From UBA1801 sp035353395 (GTDB lineage Bacteria; Acidobacteriota; Holophagae; Holophagales; Holophagaceae): a stretch of DNA of 21,727 nucleotides. The DNA lies in contig DAOPZL010000047.1 in assembly GCA_035353395.1 (NCBI GenBank), forward strand, positions 1 through 21,727, given 5' to 3'. The position numbers were made by a program, and so were the translations under genes. This document shows, piece after piece, positions 7,440 through 15,344 of this stretch. The number at the start of each line of letters is the position of its first letter. Within the stretch, counting starts at the first letter, position 1. Under the pieces are notes generated by a model. That model searched no databases. It had not been told where the DNA came from and saw only the letters and a program-made list of their open reading frames with translations.

Positions 7440-8998
7440 AGCGGATCCTCGTGGCGGACGACGAGCGGCCGGTCATCGAGAGCATCTCCCTGATCGTGAA
7501 GCGGGAGCTGAGCGGGCAGTTCGAGATCGCCGGGCACGCCATGTCCGGGAAGGACGCCATCGAGCGGGCCGCGGCCCTCTCGCCCGACATCATCCTCATG
7601 GATGTGCGCATGCCGGGGATCTCCGGCCTCGACGCGATCCGGGAGATCCGGAAGCGCGGTTCCGCCGCGGCCTTCATCCTGGTCACGGCCTACGAACGCT
7701 TCGACATCGCGCGGGACGCGGTCGAACTCGGCGTCATCGACTACCTCCTGAAGCCTGTCGCTAAGGAACGGCTGGCCCAGGCCCTGAAGCGCGCCTCCGA
7801 TGCCCTCGAGCGGAGGGGAGAACTCGAGCGCGGGGAGATCGAGCACCGCGAGCGGGAGGAGACCATGCGGGCCTTCGTCGAGGCCGCCTTCCTGCACGGG
7901 ATCATGCTCGGCGAGCGCTTCGGATCCGACCTGCCCAAGTACCGCGCCGTGCTCGGCCTCCCGGAGCCTTTCGCGATGGTGGCCGTGGCCGCCTTCCTGC
8001 CCTCCCACGGATCTCCCCGGCCGGACGACGAGATGGCGTCCCTCCACGGCCGCTTCCGGGCGACCGTGCGCTACAAGACCCAGGCGCTCGCGGGCCCCCT
8101 CGTGGCCGGGCACGCCCTGGTCCTGGTCCCCCTCCGGGACGTCGAGGCCGGCGCGGGGTCCCTGGAGGACTTCCGGTCGGTCCTCGCGCAGGCCCACGCC
8201 GAGGACCTGGAGAAGGGCCACCTCCGGATCGGGTTCGGAGGTGCGAGGCCTTTCGAGGACCTGAGCGCCTCCTGGACGGAGGCCATGGGGGACCTGCTCG
8301 GCTGCGATCCCCCCAGGAGCCGGGCCGCGGGGGACGACCGCCCCTTCGAGCTGGACGAAGCCTTCCTGGAGGCGCTCCTGGAGGGTTCCCCCGAGCGGGC
8401 TCGCCTGTCCCTGGAGCGCCTCCTCGGGCCCATGCGGGACCAGCCGGCGCTGCGGTCCGCGGAGCGCTGCCGCTTCATCGCCCTGTTCGGGGCGGCCGGC
8501 CGCACGCTGGCGCGGAAGGGCCTGCTGGACGAGGCAGAGGCCATGGCCATGCTGGACATGGAGGACCTGCGCAGCGCGGAGGCCGGGCCGGCCTTCGCCC
8601 TGGCGGTCCACGCGCGCTTCTCGAGACTGGCCGCCGGCATCGGGCGCGCTCCCCGGTGGTCCCCCCTCGTCTCGCGCGCGGTCGCCTTCGTGCGGGAGAA
8701 CTACGGGAAGCCGATGAGCCTGGAATCCACGGCCTGGTCCCTGGGCATCTCCCCCAACCGGCTGTCCCGGCTTTTCGGGGAGGAGATGGGAAAGGGCTTC
8801 TCGGACTACCTGATCGAGTACCGCATCGACCGGGCCAAGGAACTCCTGGTGGTTCCCGGCGCCAGCATCAAGCATGTGAGCTTCTCCTGCGGCTATCCCG
8901 ACCCCAACTACTTCTCGCGCCTGTTCAAGAAGGTGACCGGACTCACCCCCACCACCTTCATCAGCGGATCTCCGGAGGCCCCCGATGGGAATGGATGA
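7436..8998 (+). CDS. Response regulator with AraC-type DNA-binding domain (YesN-like)
   Basis: The 520-residue regulator has a receiver domain at residues 1-120: acidic pocket D8-D9, phospho-acceptor D56 in ILMDVRMPG, T84 and K106 in YLLKPV. A poorly conserved middle region of about 290 residues follows, and then a C-terminal AraC/XylS double helix-turn-helix (about 415-515). The AraC domain shows LESTAWSLGISPNRLSRLF and the family signature VSFSCGYPDPNYFSRLFKK. The length matches YesN-type regulators. GGAGG lies six bases before the ATG, which overlaps the kinase stop. The likely target is the transporter promoter in 10047-10246. The last codons overlap the start of the lipoprotein gene by 14 bases. 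Confidence 0.93.
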   Translation: MKRILVADDERPVIESISLIVKRELSGQFEIAGHAMSGKDAIERAAALSPDIILMDVRMPGISGLDAIREIRKRGSAAAFILVTAYERFDIARDAVELGVIDYLLKPVAKERLAQALKRASDALERRGELERGEIEHREREETMRAFVEAAFLHGIMLGERFGSDLPKYRAVLGLPEPFAMVAVAAFLPSHGSPRPDDEMASLHGRFRATVRYKTQALAGPLVAGHALVLVPLRDVEAGAGSLEDFRSVLAQAHAEDLEKGHLRIGFGGARPFEDLSASWTEAMGDLLGCDPPRSRAAGDDRPFELDEAFLEALLEGSPERARLSLERLLGPMRDQPALRSAERCRFIALFGAAGRTLARKGLLDEAEAMAMLDMEDLRSAEAGPAFALAVHARFSRLAAGIGRAPRWSPLVSRAVAFVRENYGKPMSLESTAWSLGISPNRLSRLFGEEMGKGFSDYLIEYRIDRAKELLVVPGASIKHVSFSCGYPDPNYFSRLFKKVTGLTPTTFISGSPEAPDGNG

Positions 8999-10046
8999 GT
9001 CTCCGCGCCGCGCGCCGTTCCCCCTGGCACGCTGGCTGATCCTGGCGCTGGCCGCCGTGCTGCTGTTCGCGGGCTGCCGGTCCAGGCAGCGGCGAGCCAG
9101 GCCCGGCCAGGCCCCCGTCATCGGGTTCTCCATGGACTCGCTGGTCGTGGAACGCTGGCGGCGGGACATCGAGATCTTCACCCGGTCGGCCAAGGACATG
9201 GGGGCCGAGGTCCTGCTCGAAGTGGCGGACCAGGATCCGGTGGTCCAGGAGCGGCAGGTCCGGGATCTCCTCGACAAGGGCATCGACGTGCTGGTGATCG
9301 TGCCCAACGACTCGGAGAAGCTCAGCGCGGTGGTCGCCGAGGCCCGGCGGGAGGGCGTTCCGGTGCTGAGCTACGACCGCCTCGTGCGGAAGGCCGGCGT
9401 GGACCTCTACGTGTCCTTCGACAACGAGAAGGTGGGAAGCCTCATGGCCGAGGCGGTCTCCCAGGCCGTCCCTTCCGGAGGCTACGTCGTCATCAACGGG
9501 GCCCGCAGCGACCACAACGCGGTCATGCTCAACCGGGGCATCCACAAGGTCCTGGACCCGCGCATCGCCTCCGGGAGGGTCCGGCTCCTGGGAGAGATCT
9601 GGCCGGACGCCTGGGACAGCGACAGGGCCAGGACCGGCCTCGAGGCGATCCTCGCCTCGGACCGCGGGGTCGACGCCGTGATCGCCGGCAACGACATGCT
9701 GGCCGACGCCGCCATCCGGGTCCTCTCCGAGAACCGCCTCATGGGCAAGGTCAAGGTGGCCGGACAGGACGCGGACCTGGCCGCCTGCCAGAGGATCGCC
9801 GAGGGCTCCCAGCATGCCACCGTGTACAAGCCCATCGACCGGCTGGCGCTCAAGGCGGCGGGGTTCGCCGTCATGCTCGCGAAGGGCGAGGCCATCAGGA
9901 CCGAGGCCACCCTCGACGACGGCACGGAGAAGGTGCCCTGCGTGTGGCTCGAGCCCATCCTCGTCACCAAGGAGCTCCTCAAGCCGACGGTGATCAAGGA
10001 CGGTTTCCACGCCGAGGCCGAGGTGTTCCGGAACGTCCGCCGCTAG
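8985..10046 (+). CDS. XylF-like sugar-binding lipoprotein
   Basis: The 353-residue protein has a lipoprotein signal ending in LLFAGC (lipidated C31) and a full CUT2 binding-protein domain that closely resembles E. coli XylF. Shared landmarks are IGFSMDSLVVERWRRD, the SYDRLVRKA loop, YVSFDNEKVGSL, NDMLADAAIRVL, VAGQDADLAACQRIA and TVYKPIDRLALKAA, ending with TVIKDGFH. Xylose or a related aldose is therefore the best guess. The ATG at 8985 has GGAGG (8974-8978) six bases upstream and lies inside the end of the regulator gene; an ATG at 8991 is the alternative. It belongs to the sensor operon and not to the ChvE-type transporter operon that follows. It could deliver sugar to that transporter, act as a second receptor, or serve a permease elsewhere. 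Confidence 0.92.
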   Translation: MGMDESPRRAPFPLARWLILALAAVLLFAGCRSRQRRARPGQAPVIGFSMDSLVVERWRRDIEIFTRSAKDMGAEVLLEVADQDPVVQERQVRDLLDKGIDVLVIVPNDSEKLSAVVAEARREGVPVLSYDRLVRKAGVDLYVSFDNEKVGSLMAEAVSQAVPSGGYVVINGARSDHNAVMLNRGIHKVLDPRIASGRVRLLGEIWPDAWDSDRARTGLEAILASDRGVDAVIAGNDMLADAAIRVLSENRLMGKVKVAGQDADLAACQRIAEGSQHATVYKPIDRLALKAAGFAVMLAKGEAIRTEATLDDGTEKVPCVWLEPILVTKELLKPTVIKDGFHAEAEVFRNVRR

Positions 10047-10246
10047 GGGCCTCTGGACTTTCCCTCCCCCGTCCCGTGCCCAAAGTGCTATCCGGGGCCT
10101 CCGGGGAGGGACGGCGCCCTGAGTGCGGTCGTTCGCGGGATCTTTCCTGATGTGGCCCGCCCCGGCGGGCGTGAGGATGGCGCTGCAACGGCCCAGCATC
10201 CTGCGCGGCCGGTCGGTCGTGCCGATCATTCAGAGGAGGAGTACCC
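10047..10246. promoter_or_regulatory. Intergenic control region of the monosaccharide transporter
   Basis: This is the longest gene-free stretch of the window. It holds an inverted repeat TCCCTCCCC (10061-10069) / GGGGAGGGA (10103-10111), a direct repeat GGGGCCTC at 10046-10053 and 10094-10101, and a short hairpin GCCCGCC/GGCGGGC near 10156-10171. AGGAGG precedes the ATG of the binding-protein gene. No standard -35/-10 pair is obvious, which fits a promoter that depends on the adjacent AraC-type regulator. None of the repeats can be assigned to a protein from sequence alone. Confidence 0.45.
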
Positions 10247-11332
10247 ATGAAGTCCGCTCGAGTTCTGTTCTCCGCTGCGCTCCTGTCGGCGTCCGCGTTC
10301 GTCTCCCAGGCCGCCGGCCTGCAGGTGGGCATCGTGCTGCCCACCAAGGACGAGCCGCGCTGGATCCAGGATCAGACCCGGTTCCAGGACGCGCTCAAGA
10401 CCGCCGGCTACAAGGTGGAGATCCTGTTCAGCCAGGGCGACTCCGCCAAGGAGCGCTCCAACGTCGAGGCCCTCGTCACCAAGGGCGCCAAGGTCATCAT
10501 CATCTGTCCCCAGGACGGCGCCGCCGCCGCGGCCGCCGCCAACGAGGCCCGCCGGAACAAGGTCAAGGTCATCTCCTACGACCGCCTGATCCGCGACACC
10601 GACGCCGTCGACTACTACGTGACCTTCGATTCCGTCCAGGTGGGCGCCGCCTGGGGCAAGTTCCTGGCCGGCAAGGCCGCGGGCAAGGGCAACAACCTGT
10701 ACCTCTACGCCGGCGCGGCCTCCGACAACAATGCCTTCCTGTTCTTCGAGGGGGCCTGGAGCGTCCTGCAGCCCAAGATCGCCGACGGCACCTTCGTTGT
10801 GCGCAACTCCAGCGAGGCCGTGGCCCTCAAGGGCAAGGCCAAGCTGAGCCGCGACGAGATGGCCAAGATCATCGGCCAGGTGACCACGAACTGGAACTTC
10901 AGCGATGCCAAGAACAAAGCTGAGGCCGACCTGACCGCCGCCGGCAAGGAGATGAAGGGGACCGCCTACGTCTGCGCCCCCAACGACGGCACCGCCCGCG
11001 CCATCGCGGACGTCTTCGCCGTCGACAAGGACGTCAAGAAGTACTACATCACGGGCCAGGACGCCGAGAAGGCCTCCATCCAGTACATCATCGACGGCAA
11101 GCAGTCCATGACCGTGCTCAAGGACGTCCGCACCCTCGTGAACGACGCCATCGCGGCGGCCGTGGCCTACATGAAGGGCAACGCCCCTTCCAAGACCACG
11201 ACCTACAACAACGGCAAGATCGCGGTGCCCGCCAAGCCGACCGCCATCGTCACCGTCACCAAGGAGAACGTCAAGGCCGCCATCGTCGATTCTGGCTACT
11301 ACCCCGCCAGCGAGTTCAAGAACCTGAAGTAG
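10247..11332 (+). CDS. chvE: Multiple-monosaccharide ABC transporter, periplasmic binding protein (ChvE-like)
   Basis: The 361-residue protein has a cleavable signal peptide (charged MKSAR, hydrophobic core, likely cut after VSQAA) and then a mature domain that follows Agrobacterium ChvE closely. Matching segments are VGIVLPTKDEPRWIQD, VTKGAKVIII, SYDRLIRDTD, YYVTFDSVQVG, SDNNAFLFFEGAWSVLQP, ITGQDAEKASIQYII and the ending KAAIVDSGYYPASEFKNLK. ChvE-type proteins bind several aldoses (glucose, galactose, arabinose, xylose). The start is set by AGGAGG seven bases before the ATG. It is separated from its ATPase gene by a 103-base spacer with a strong stem-loop, which may keep binding protein in excess over the membrane parts. 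The symbol is by family resemblance only. Confidence 0.93.
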   Translation: MKSARVLFSAALLSASAFVSQAAGLQVGIVLPTKDEPRWIQDQTRFQDALKTAGYKVEILFSQGDSAKERSNVEALVTKGAKVIIICPQDGAAAAAAANEARRNKVKVISYDRLIRDTDAVDYYVTFDSVQVGAAWGKFLAGKAAGKGNNLYLYAGAASDNNAFLFFEGAWSVLQPKIADGTFVVRNSSEAVALKGKAKLSRDEMAKIIGQVTTNWNFSDAKNKAEADLTAAGKEMKGTAYVCAPNDGTARAIADVFAVDKDVKKYYITGQDAEKASIQYIIDGKQSMTVLKDVRTLVNDAIAAAVAYMKGNAPSKTTTYNNGKIAVPAKPTAIVTVTKENVKAAIVDSGYYPASEFKNLK

Positions 11333-11351
11333 GCTGTCCGGTCCTGCACGT

Positions 11352-11400
11352 TCCGGGCGGGAACGGCCGCGGCGCCGCGGCGTCCGTTCCCGCCCCCGGA
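11352..11400 (+). promoter_or_regulatory. Intercistronic stem-loop between binding protein and ATPase genes
   Basis: GGGCGGGAACGG (11355-11366) pairs perfectly over 12 bases with CCGTTCCCGCCC (11384-11395). The loop itself is a 14-base palindrome (CCGCGGCGCCGCGG, 11367-11380), and an outer TCC/GGA adds three pairs across a two-base bulge. No T-run follows, so it is probably a partial terminator or an mRNA 3'-end stabiliser rather than a full stop. Confidence 0.75.
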
Positions 11401-11435
11401 GCGGGCGCCGCGCGATTCGAGGAGCCGGAGCTGTC

Positions 11436-12959
11436 ATGAGCACATGCCTGCTGGAGATGAAGGACATCACCAAGACGTTCCCGGGGGTCAAGGCCCTCAG
11501 CAACGTCAGCTTCCAGGTGGCGGAGGGCGAGATCCACTGCCTGGTGGGCGAGAACGGGGCGGGGAAGTCGACGCTGATGAAGGTGCTGAGCGGCGTGTAC
11601 CCGCACGGGACCTATTCGGGCGACATCCTGTTCGACGGGAAGATCCAGCGCTTCCGGAACATCGGCGACAGCGAGAAGGCCGGCGTCGCCATCATCTACC
11701 AGGAACTGGCCCTCGTCCCCGAGATGACCGTCTACGAGAACATCCTGCTTGGGCACGAGATCCGGAAGGGCCTGACCATCGACTGGAACGAGACGATCCG
11801 GAAGGCCGAGGAGATGCTCCGGAAGGTCGGGCTGGACATCAATTCCGCCACCCAGGTGAAGGACCTGGGGGTCGGCAAGCAGCAGCTCGTGGAGATCGCC
11901 AAGGCCCTGAGCCGGCACGTGAAGCTGCTGATCCTGGACGAGCCCACCGCGGCCCTGAACGAGGACGACTGCCAGAACCTGCTGGAGCTGATGCGCGGGC
12001 TCAAGCGCGGCGGCGTCACCTGCGTGCTCATCTCCCACAAGCTGAAGGAGGTGATCCAGGTCGCCGACAAGGTGACGGTCCTGCGCGACGGCCAGACGGT
12101 CTGCACCCTGGACGCGCGGGCAGGGGAGGTGTCCGAAGGCGTCCTGATCAAGCACATGGTCGGCCGGGAGATCAACGACGTCTTCCCGAAGCGCTTCCAC
12201 GAACGCTCCGAGGAAGTCGTCTTCGAGGTGAAGGGCTGGGAAGCCAAGGACCTGAAGTCGGGAAGGACCGTCCTGAGGGACATCAACTTCACCGTCAAGA
12301 AGGGCGAGATCGTGGGATTCGCCGGGCTGATGGGCTCCGGGCGCACGGAGCTGGCCCGCAGCCTCTTCGGGAACCCGGACGGGTACCGGCTGGCCGGCGA
12401 GATGCTCGTCAAGGGCGCCAGGCGCAGCCTGAGGCACCCCCGGGAGGCCATCCGGGCGGGGCTCGCCTACGCCTCCGAGGACCGGAAGGGGAACGGCCTC
12501 GTGCTGATCCAGGACGTGAAGCAGAACATCACCCTGGCGAACCTGCGGGCGATCTCGAGCCAGGGCGTGGTGGACGCCAACGCCGAGGTGAAGGTGGCCA
12601 ACGAATACCGGACCGCCCTCAACATCAAGACGCCCTCCGTCGAGCAGGTGGTGGTCAACCTCAGCGGCGGAAACCAGCAGAAGGTCTCGGTGGCGAAGTG
12701 GCTCTTCGTGAAGCCGGACGTGCTGATCCTGGACGAGCCGACCCGGGGCATCGACGTGGGGGCGAAGTACGAGATCTACACCCTCATGAACAAGCTGGTC
12801 GAGGAAGGCATGAGCATCGTCATGATCTCCTCCGAGCTGCCGGAGGTGCTGGGCATGAGCGACCGCGTCTACGTCGTCTCCTCCGGGAGGATCGCCGGCG
12901 AACTCCCGGTCGCGGAGGCGACCCAGGAAAAGATCATGCGCATGGCCACGAGCTTCTGA
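11436..12959 (+). CDS. gguA: Multiple-monosaccharide ABC transporter, ATP-binding protein (GguA/MmsA-like)
   Basis: This 507-residue cytoplasmic ATPase has two nucleotide-binding domains in one chain, as in CUT2 transporters (RbsA, XylG, MglA, GguA). Domain 1 has Walker A GENGAGKST (residues 38-46), signature LGVGKQQ and Walker B LLILDEPT. Domain 2 has a degenerate Walker A, GLMGSGRTE (from about residue 297), where the usual Lys-Ser/Thr is replaced, signature LSGGNQQK (409-416) and Walker B VLILDEPTRGID. A degenerate second P-loop is normal for this family. The PHGTYSGDILFDGK and VGVGKQQLVEIAKAL-like stretches match the GguA/MmsA branch better than XylG. The start ATG follows two GGAG elements (11421-11430). 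The permease gene begins 13 bases after its stop, so the two are co-transcribed. Confidence 0.94.
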   Translation: MSTCLLEMKDITKTFPGVKALSNVSFQVAEGEIHCLVGENGAGKSTLMKVLSGVYPHGTYSGDILFDGKIQRFRNIGDSEKAGVAIIYQELALVPEMTVYENILLGHEIRKGLTIDWNETIRKAEEMLRKVGLDINSATQVKDLGVGKQQLVEIAKALSRHVKLLILDEPTAALNEDDCQNLLELMRGLKRGGVTCVLISHKLKEVIQVADKVTVLRDGQTVCTLDARAGEVSEGVLIKHMVGREINDVFPKRFHERSEEVVFEVKGWEAKDLKSGRTVLRDINFTVKKGEIVGFAGLMGSGRTELARSLFGNPDGYRLAGEMLVKGARRSLRHPREAIRAGLAYASEDRKGNGLVLIQDVKQNITLANLRAISSQGVVDANAEVKVANEYRTALNIKTPSVEQVVVNLSGGNQQKVSVAKWLFVKPDVLILDEPTRGIDVGAKYEIYTLMNKLVEEGMSIVMISSELPEVLGMSDRVYVVSSGRIAGELPVAEATQEKIMRMATSF

Positions 12960-12972
12960 GGAGGAACGAACC

Positions 12973-14157
12973 GTGATCGTCAAGGACTTCCAGAAAGTGA
13001 TCCGGGCGAACATCCGCGAATACGGGATGTACATCGCCCTGTTCGTCATCATGGCGATCTTCGCGATGCGGACGGAGGGCGTGTTCATCTCCTCCAGGAA
13101 CATCGCCAACCTGATGAACCAGACGGGCTACATCGCGGTGCTGGCAGTGGGCATGACCCTGGTCATCGTCATCCGCCACATCGATCTTTCCGTGGGCTTC
13201 CTGGCGGGGTTCCTGGGCGCCATCGCGGCCATCGCCATGGTGAACTGGGGATGGTCCGTGTACGTCGTGATTCCGGTCGTGCTGGTCCTGGGCGTCGGCG
13301 CCGGGCTGGCGACCTCCTTCCTGGTGGCCCAGCTCGGGATCCCCTCCTTCGTCGCGACCCTGGCGGGGTGGCTGATCTACCGCGGGGCCCTGCTGCTCGT
13401 GACCCTGAAGACCGGCACGATCATCATCCCGGACGCCTTCTTCAACGCCATCGGCAACGGCTACGTCCCCGATCTCCTGGCCGGCCTGGGCTTCTTCGAG
13501 GGCGTGCACAAGCTGACGCTCCTCCTCGGGCTGATCGCCATCGTGTGGTTCAACCTCGGCCAGGTGAGGAGCCGGCGGAACAAGCTCGCCTACGACTTCG
13601 ACGTGATGCCGATGGACATCTTCGTGCTGAAGCTCCTGTTCGTCTCCGCGGTGATGGCCTGCATCACCTGGGTGCTGGCGGGCTACAACGGCATCTCCTG
13701 GACCCTCGTCATCGTGCTCGCCGTGGTCGCGGTCGCCGACTTCGTGGCCTCGAAGACCGTGCTCGGCCGGCACATCTACGCGGTCGGCGGGAACCCCGAG
13801 GCGGCGGAACTGAGCGGCATCAGCGTGAAGAAGATCACCTACGTGGTCTTCGCCTCCATGGGCTTCCTGACGGCCCTCTCCGGCATCCTCTTCGCGTCCC
13901 GTCTGCAGTCCGCCACGACCACCGCGGGCACCCTCTTCGAGATGGACGCCATCGCCTCGGCCTACATCGGCGGCGTCTCGGCGGCGGGGGGCGTGGGCAA
14001 GATCACGGGTTCCCTCGTCGGCGCCCTCGTCTACATGTCCCTGATGAACGGGATGAACCTCCTGGGCACGGACATCTCGCTCCAGTACATCATCCGCGGC
14101 GCCGTGCTCGCCGTCGCCGTCATCTTCGACGTGACCACGCGGCGCGGAGGCAAGTAG
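12973..14157 (+). CDS. gguB: Multiple-monosaccharide ABC transporter, permease (GguB/MmsB-like)
   Basis: The 394-residue protein is an inner-membrane permease of the BPD_transp_2 (CUT2) family with about ten hydrophobic segments. Characteristic stretches are NLMNQTGYIAVLAVGMTLVIV followed by RHIDLSVGFLAGF (CUT2 'GG/HIDLSVG' motif), LGIPSFVATLAG and the late GRHIYAVGGNPEAAELSGI, which is the cytoplasmic loop contacting the ATPase. The length, with an extra cytoplasmic loop around VRSRRNKLAYDFDVMPMD, fits the GguB/MmsB subgroup, which is longer than RbsC. It starts with GTG, supported by GGAGG eight bases upstream. It is the last gene of the transporter operon; the next gene is convergent after 31 bases with no clear terminator. 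Confidence 0.93.
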   Translation: MIVKDFQKVIRANIREYGMYIALFVIMAIFAMRTEGVFISSRNIANLMNQTGYIAVLAVGMTLVIVIRHIDLSVGFLAGFLGAIAAIAMVNWGWSVYVVIPVVLVLGVGAGLATSFLVAQLGIPSFVATLAGWLIYRGALLLVTLKTGTIIIPDAFFNAIGNGYVPDLLAGLGFFEGVHKLTLLLGLIAIVWFNLGQVRSRRNKLAYDFDVMPMDIFVLKLLFVSAVMACITWVLAGYNGISWTLVIVLAVVAVADFVASKTVLGRHIYAVGGNPEAAELSGISVKKITYVVFASMGFLTALSGILFASRLQSATTTAGTLFEMDAIASAYIGGVSAAGGVGKITGSLVGALVYMSLMNGMNLLGTDISLQYIIRGAVLAVAVIFDVTTRRGGK

Positions 14158-14188
14158 GGGCGCCCGGCCGGACCTTCCTCCGTCAGGA

Positions 14189-15181
14189 CTATCCCTCCGG
14201 ACGCAGCCAGGGGAGGTGCCGCCTGGCAAGTTGCCGTGGGCAGGTGCGGATGCGCCGCAGTTGTTCCCAGAGCAGGGCCTGCCTCCTGCGTTCGGGAGGG
14301 ATGTCCCACTGGTGGCCGAGCCAGTGGTTGAACACCGGGCAGTGAGTGGGCGTGCCCTCCGAGCCTCCGCTGGGGTAGACCGTCATCTCGCCCAGGATCA
14401 CCCCCTCGGTCGAATCGTAGAGGTCGATGCGGACGAAGTCGATGCCCGCCCCGAGGCGCCCGGCGATCTCCAGCATCTCCGGCAGGCGGTCCGGCCTCGG
14501 AGGGAGCGGATCGGGCAGGCCTTCCTTGTACCGGGTCAGCTCGAAGGGACGCCAGGCATGGTCGAAGAAGACGTTCTGCTGCCTGCGGCGGTAGAGGCAG
14601 GAACCGATGCTGATGGCCCGCACTTCCCCGCCGAAGGTGTAGAAGCGGTAGTCCTGCAGCACCCCGCCGCCGGGCGCCTCCAGCATCGCCTCGACCACGA
14701 TGCGGGGCTTGATCTTCTGGTAGGCCCATTCGCGCCTGCGGTGGCGCATGGCCAGCCACGCGCGGCACTGCCGGACGGCTCCAGCCCGGTCCAGCTGGAA
14801 GGAGGATGCGGCGGCCTTGTCGAGCAGGCGTCCATCGGGCCGGACGAGGGCGCGGCCGTCCCGGAAGTGGTACAGCCCGCCGTCGAAGCCGAGGATGTTC
14901 CATCCGCAGCCGTGGTTGGCCTTGATGAGGTAGCGGGCCGGGAAGGAATCGAAGGGGAGGGATTCCGGATGGTCCGTCTCGTGCAGCAGCGGGGCGGTCC
15001 GCACGCCGCGCGCCCCGGCGTAGGCACGCACCGACCACTTGTCCTGGATCTCGATGAAGAGGGGGTTGTGGTCGAAGCGCATGCGCCAGCGGACCTTGGC
15101 GGCGAACTCCAGGGAATCCGGGACGAACCAGGGGTGGGCGCGGTGCATGAAAAGCCGACATGTATTGAATGGTTCACGCAT
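14189..15181 (-). CDS. TupA-like ATP-grasp family protein
   Basis: The 330-residue protein matches the TupA-like ATP-grasp family (Pfam ATPgrasp_TupA). It shows DKWSVRAYAGARGV near residue 47, the core YLIKANHGCGWNILG, KPRIVVEAML, DYRFYTFGGEVRAI and FVRIDLYDSTEGVILGEMTVYPSGG, which carries the acidic residues expected to hold ATP-Mg. Family members are named after teichuronopeptide synthesis and are mostly found among surface-polysaccharide genes, where they are thought to join an amino acid or peptide to a sugar polymer. No glycosyltransferase neighbour is visible, so the substrate is open. The ATG at 15181 was preferred over a second in-frame Met at residue 12 because a GGAG lies about ten bases upstream. 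An inverted repeat (15201-15222) sits just upstream. Confidence 0.82.
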   Translation of the reverse strand: MREPFNTCRLFMHRAHPWFVPDSLEFAAKVRWRMRFDHNPLFIEIQDKWSVRAYAGARGVRTAPLLHETDHPESLPFDSFPARYLIKANHGCGWNILGFDGGLYHFRDGRALVRPDGRLLDKAAASSFQLDRAGAVRQCRAWLAMRHRRREWAYQKIKPRIVVEAMLEAPGGGVLQDYRFYTFGGEVRAISIGSCLYRRRQQNVFFDHAWRPFELTRYKEGLPDPLPPRPDRLPEMLEIAGRLGAGIDFVRIDLYDSTEGVILGEMTVYPSGGSEGTPTHCPVFNHWLGHQWDIPPERRRQALLWEQLRRIRTCPRQLARRHLPWLRPEG

Positions 15182-15200
15182 TCCCGGATCTCCGCCCCGC

Positions 15201-15222
15201 GGAAACGCGACGAGCCGTTTCC
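15201..15222. promoter_or_regulatory. Inverted repeat upstream of the TupA-like gene
   Basis: GGAAACG (15201-15207) and CGTTTCC (15216-15222) form a perfect 7-base inverted repeat with an 8-base spacer. It lies 20-41 bases upstream of the TupA-like start in the divergent region. It could be an operator, or a hairpin in that gene's leader RNA. Confidence 0.4.
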
Positions 15223-15247
15223 CCAGGGGCCATGTCCATCTTCAGGG

Positions 15248-15276
15248 TTGACAGAACGATCCCCAAGAAGAATATT
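15248..15276 (+). promoter_or_regulatory. Sigma70-type promoter of the SH3-M48-cyclase-SET operon
   Basis: A consensus -35 box TTGACA (15248-15253) is followed after 17 bases by AATATT (15271-15276), in one of the few AT-rich spots of the window. Transcription would begin near 15283, leaving a leader of about 60 bases before the SH3 gene. Confidence 0.6.
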
Positions 15277-15344
15277 CCTCTGGCATCCCCGCTGTTCCGG
15301 ACGCGTGCAGGGCAGGGTGTGGATGTAGACTTCATCACGGGGTG

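Noticed and set aside
10061..10111. Inverted repeat after the XylF-like gene as an intrinsic terminator
   Set aside because: The loop is 33 bases and no T-run follows. It is kept only as part of the control region.
12321..12350. Degenerate second Walker A of the GguA-like ATPase as a sign of inactivation
   Set aside because: The GSGRTE form is normal for the second domain of CUT2 ATPases.
13251..14345. Long alternative frame overlapping the permease gene
   Set aside because: Its translation is Arg/Gly/Pro-rich with no family pattern, while the overlapping frame is a clear permease.
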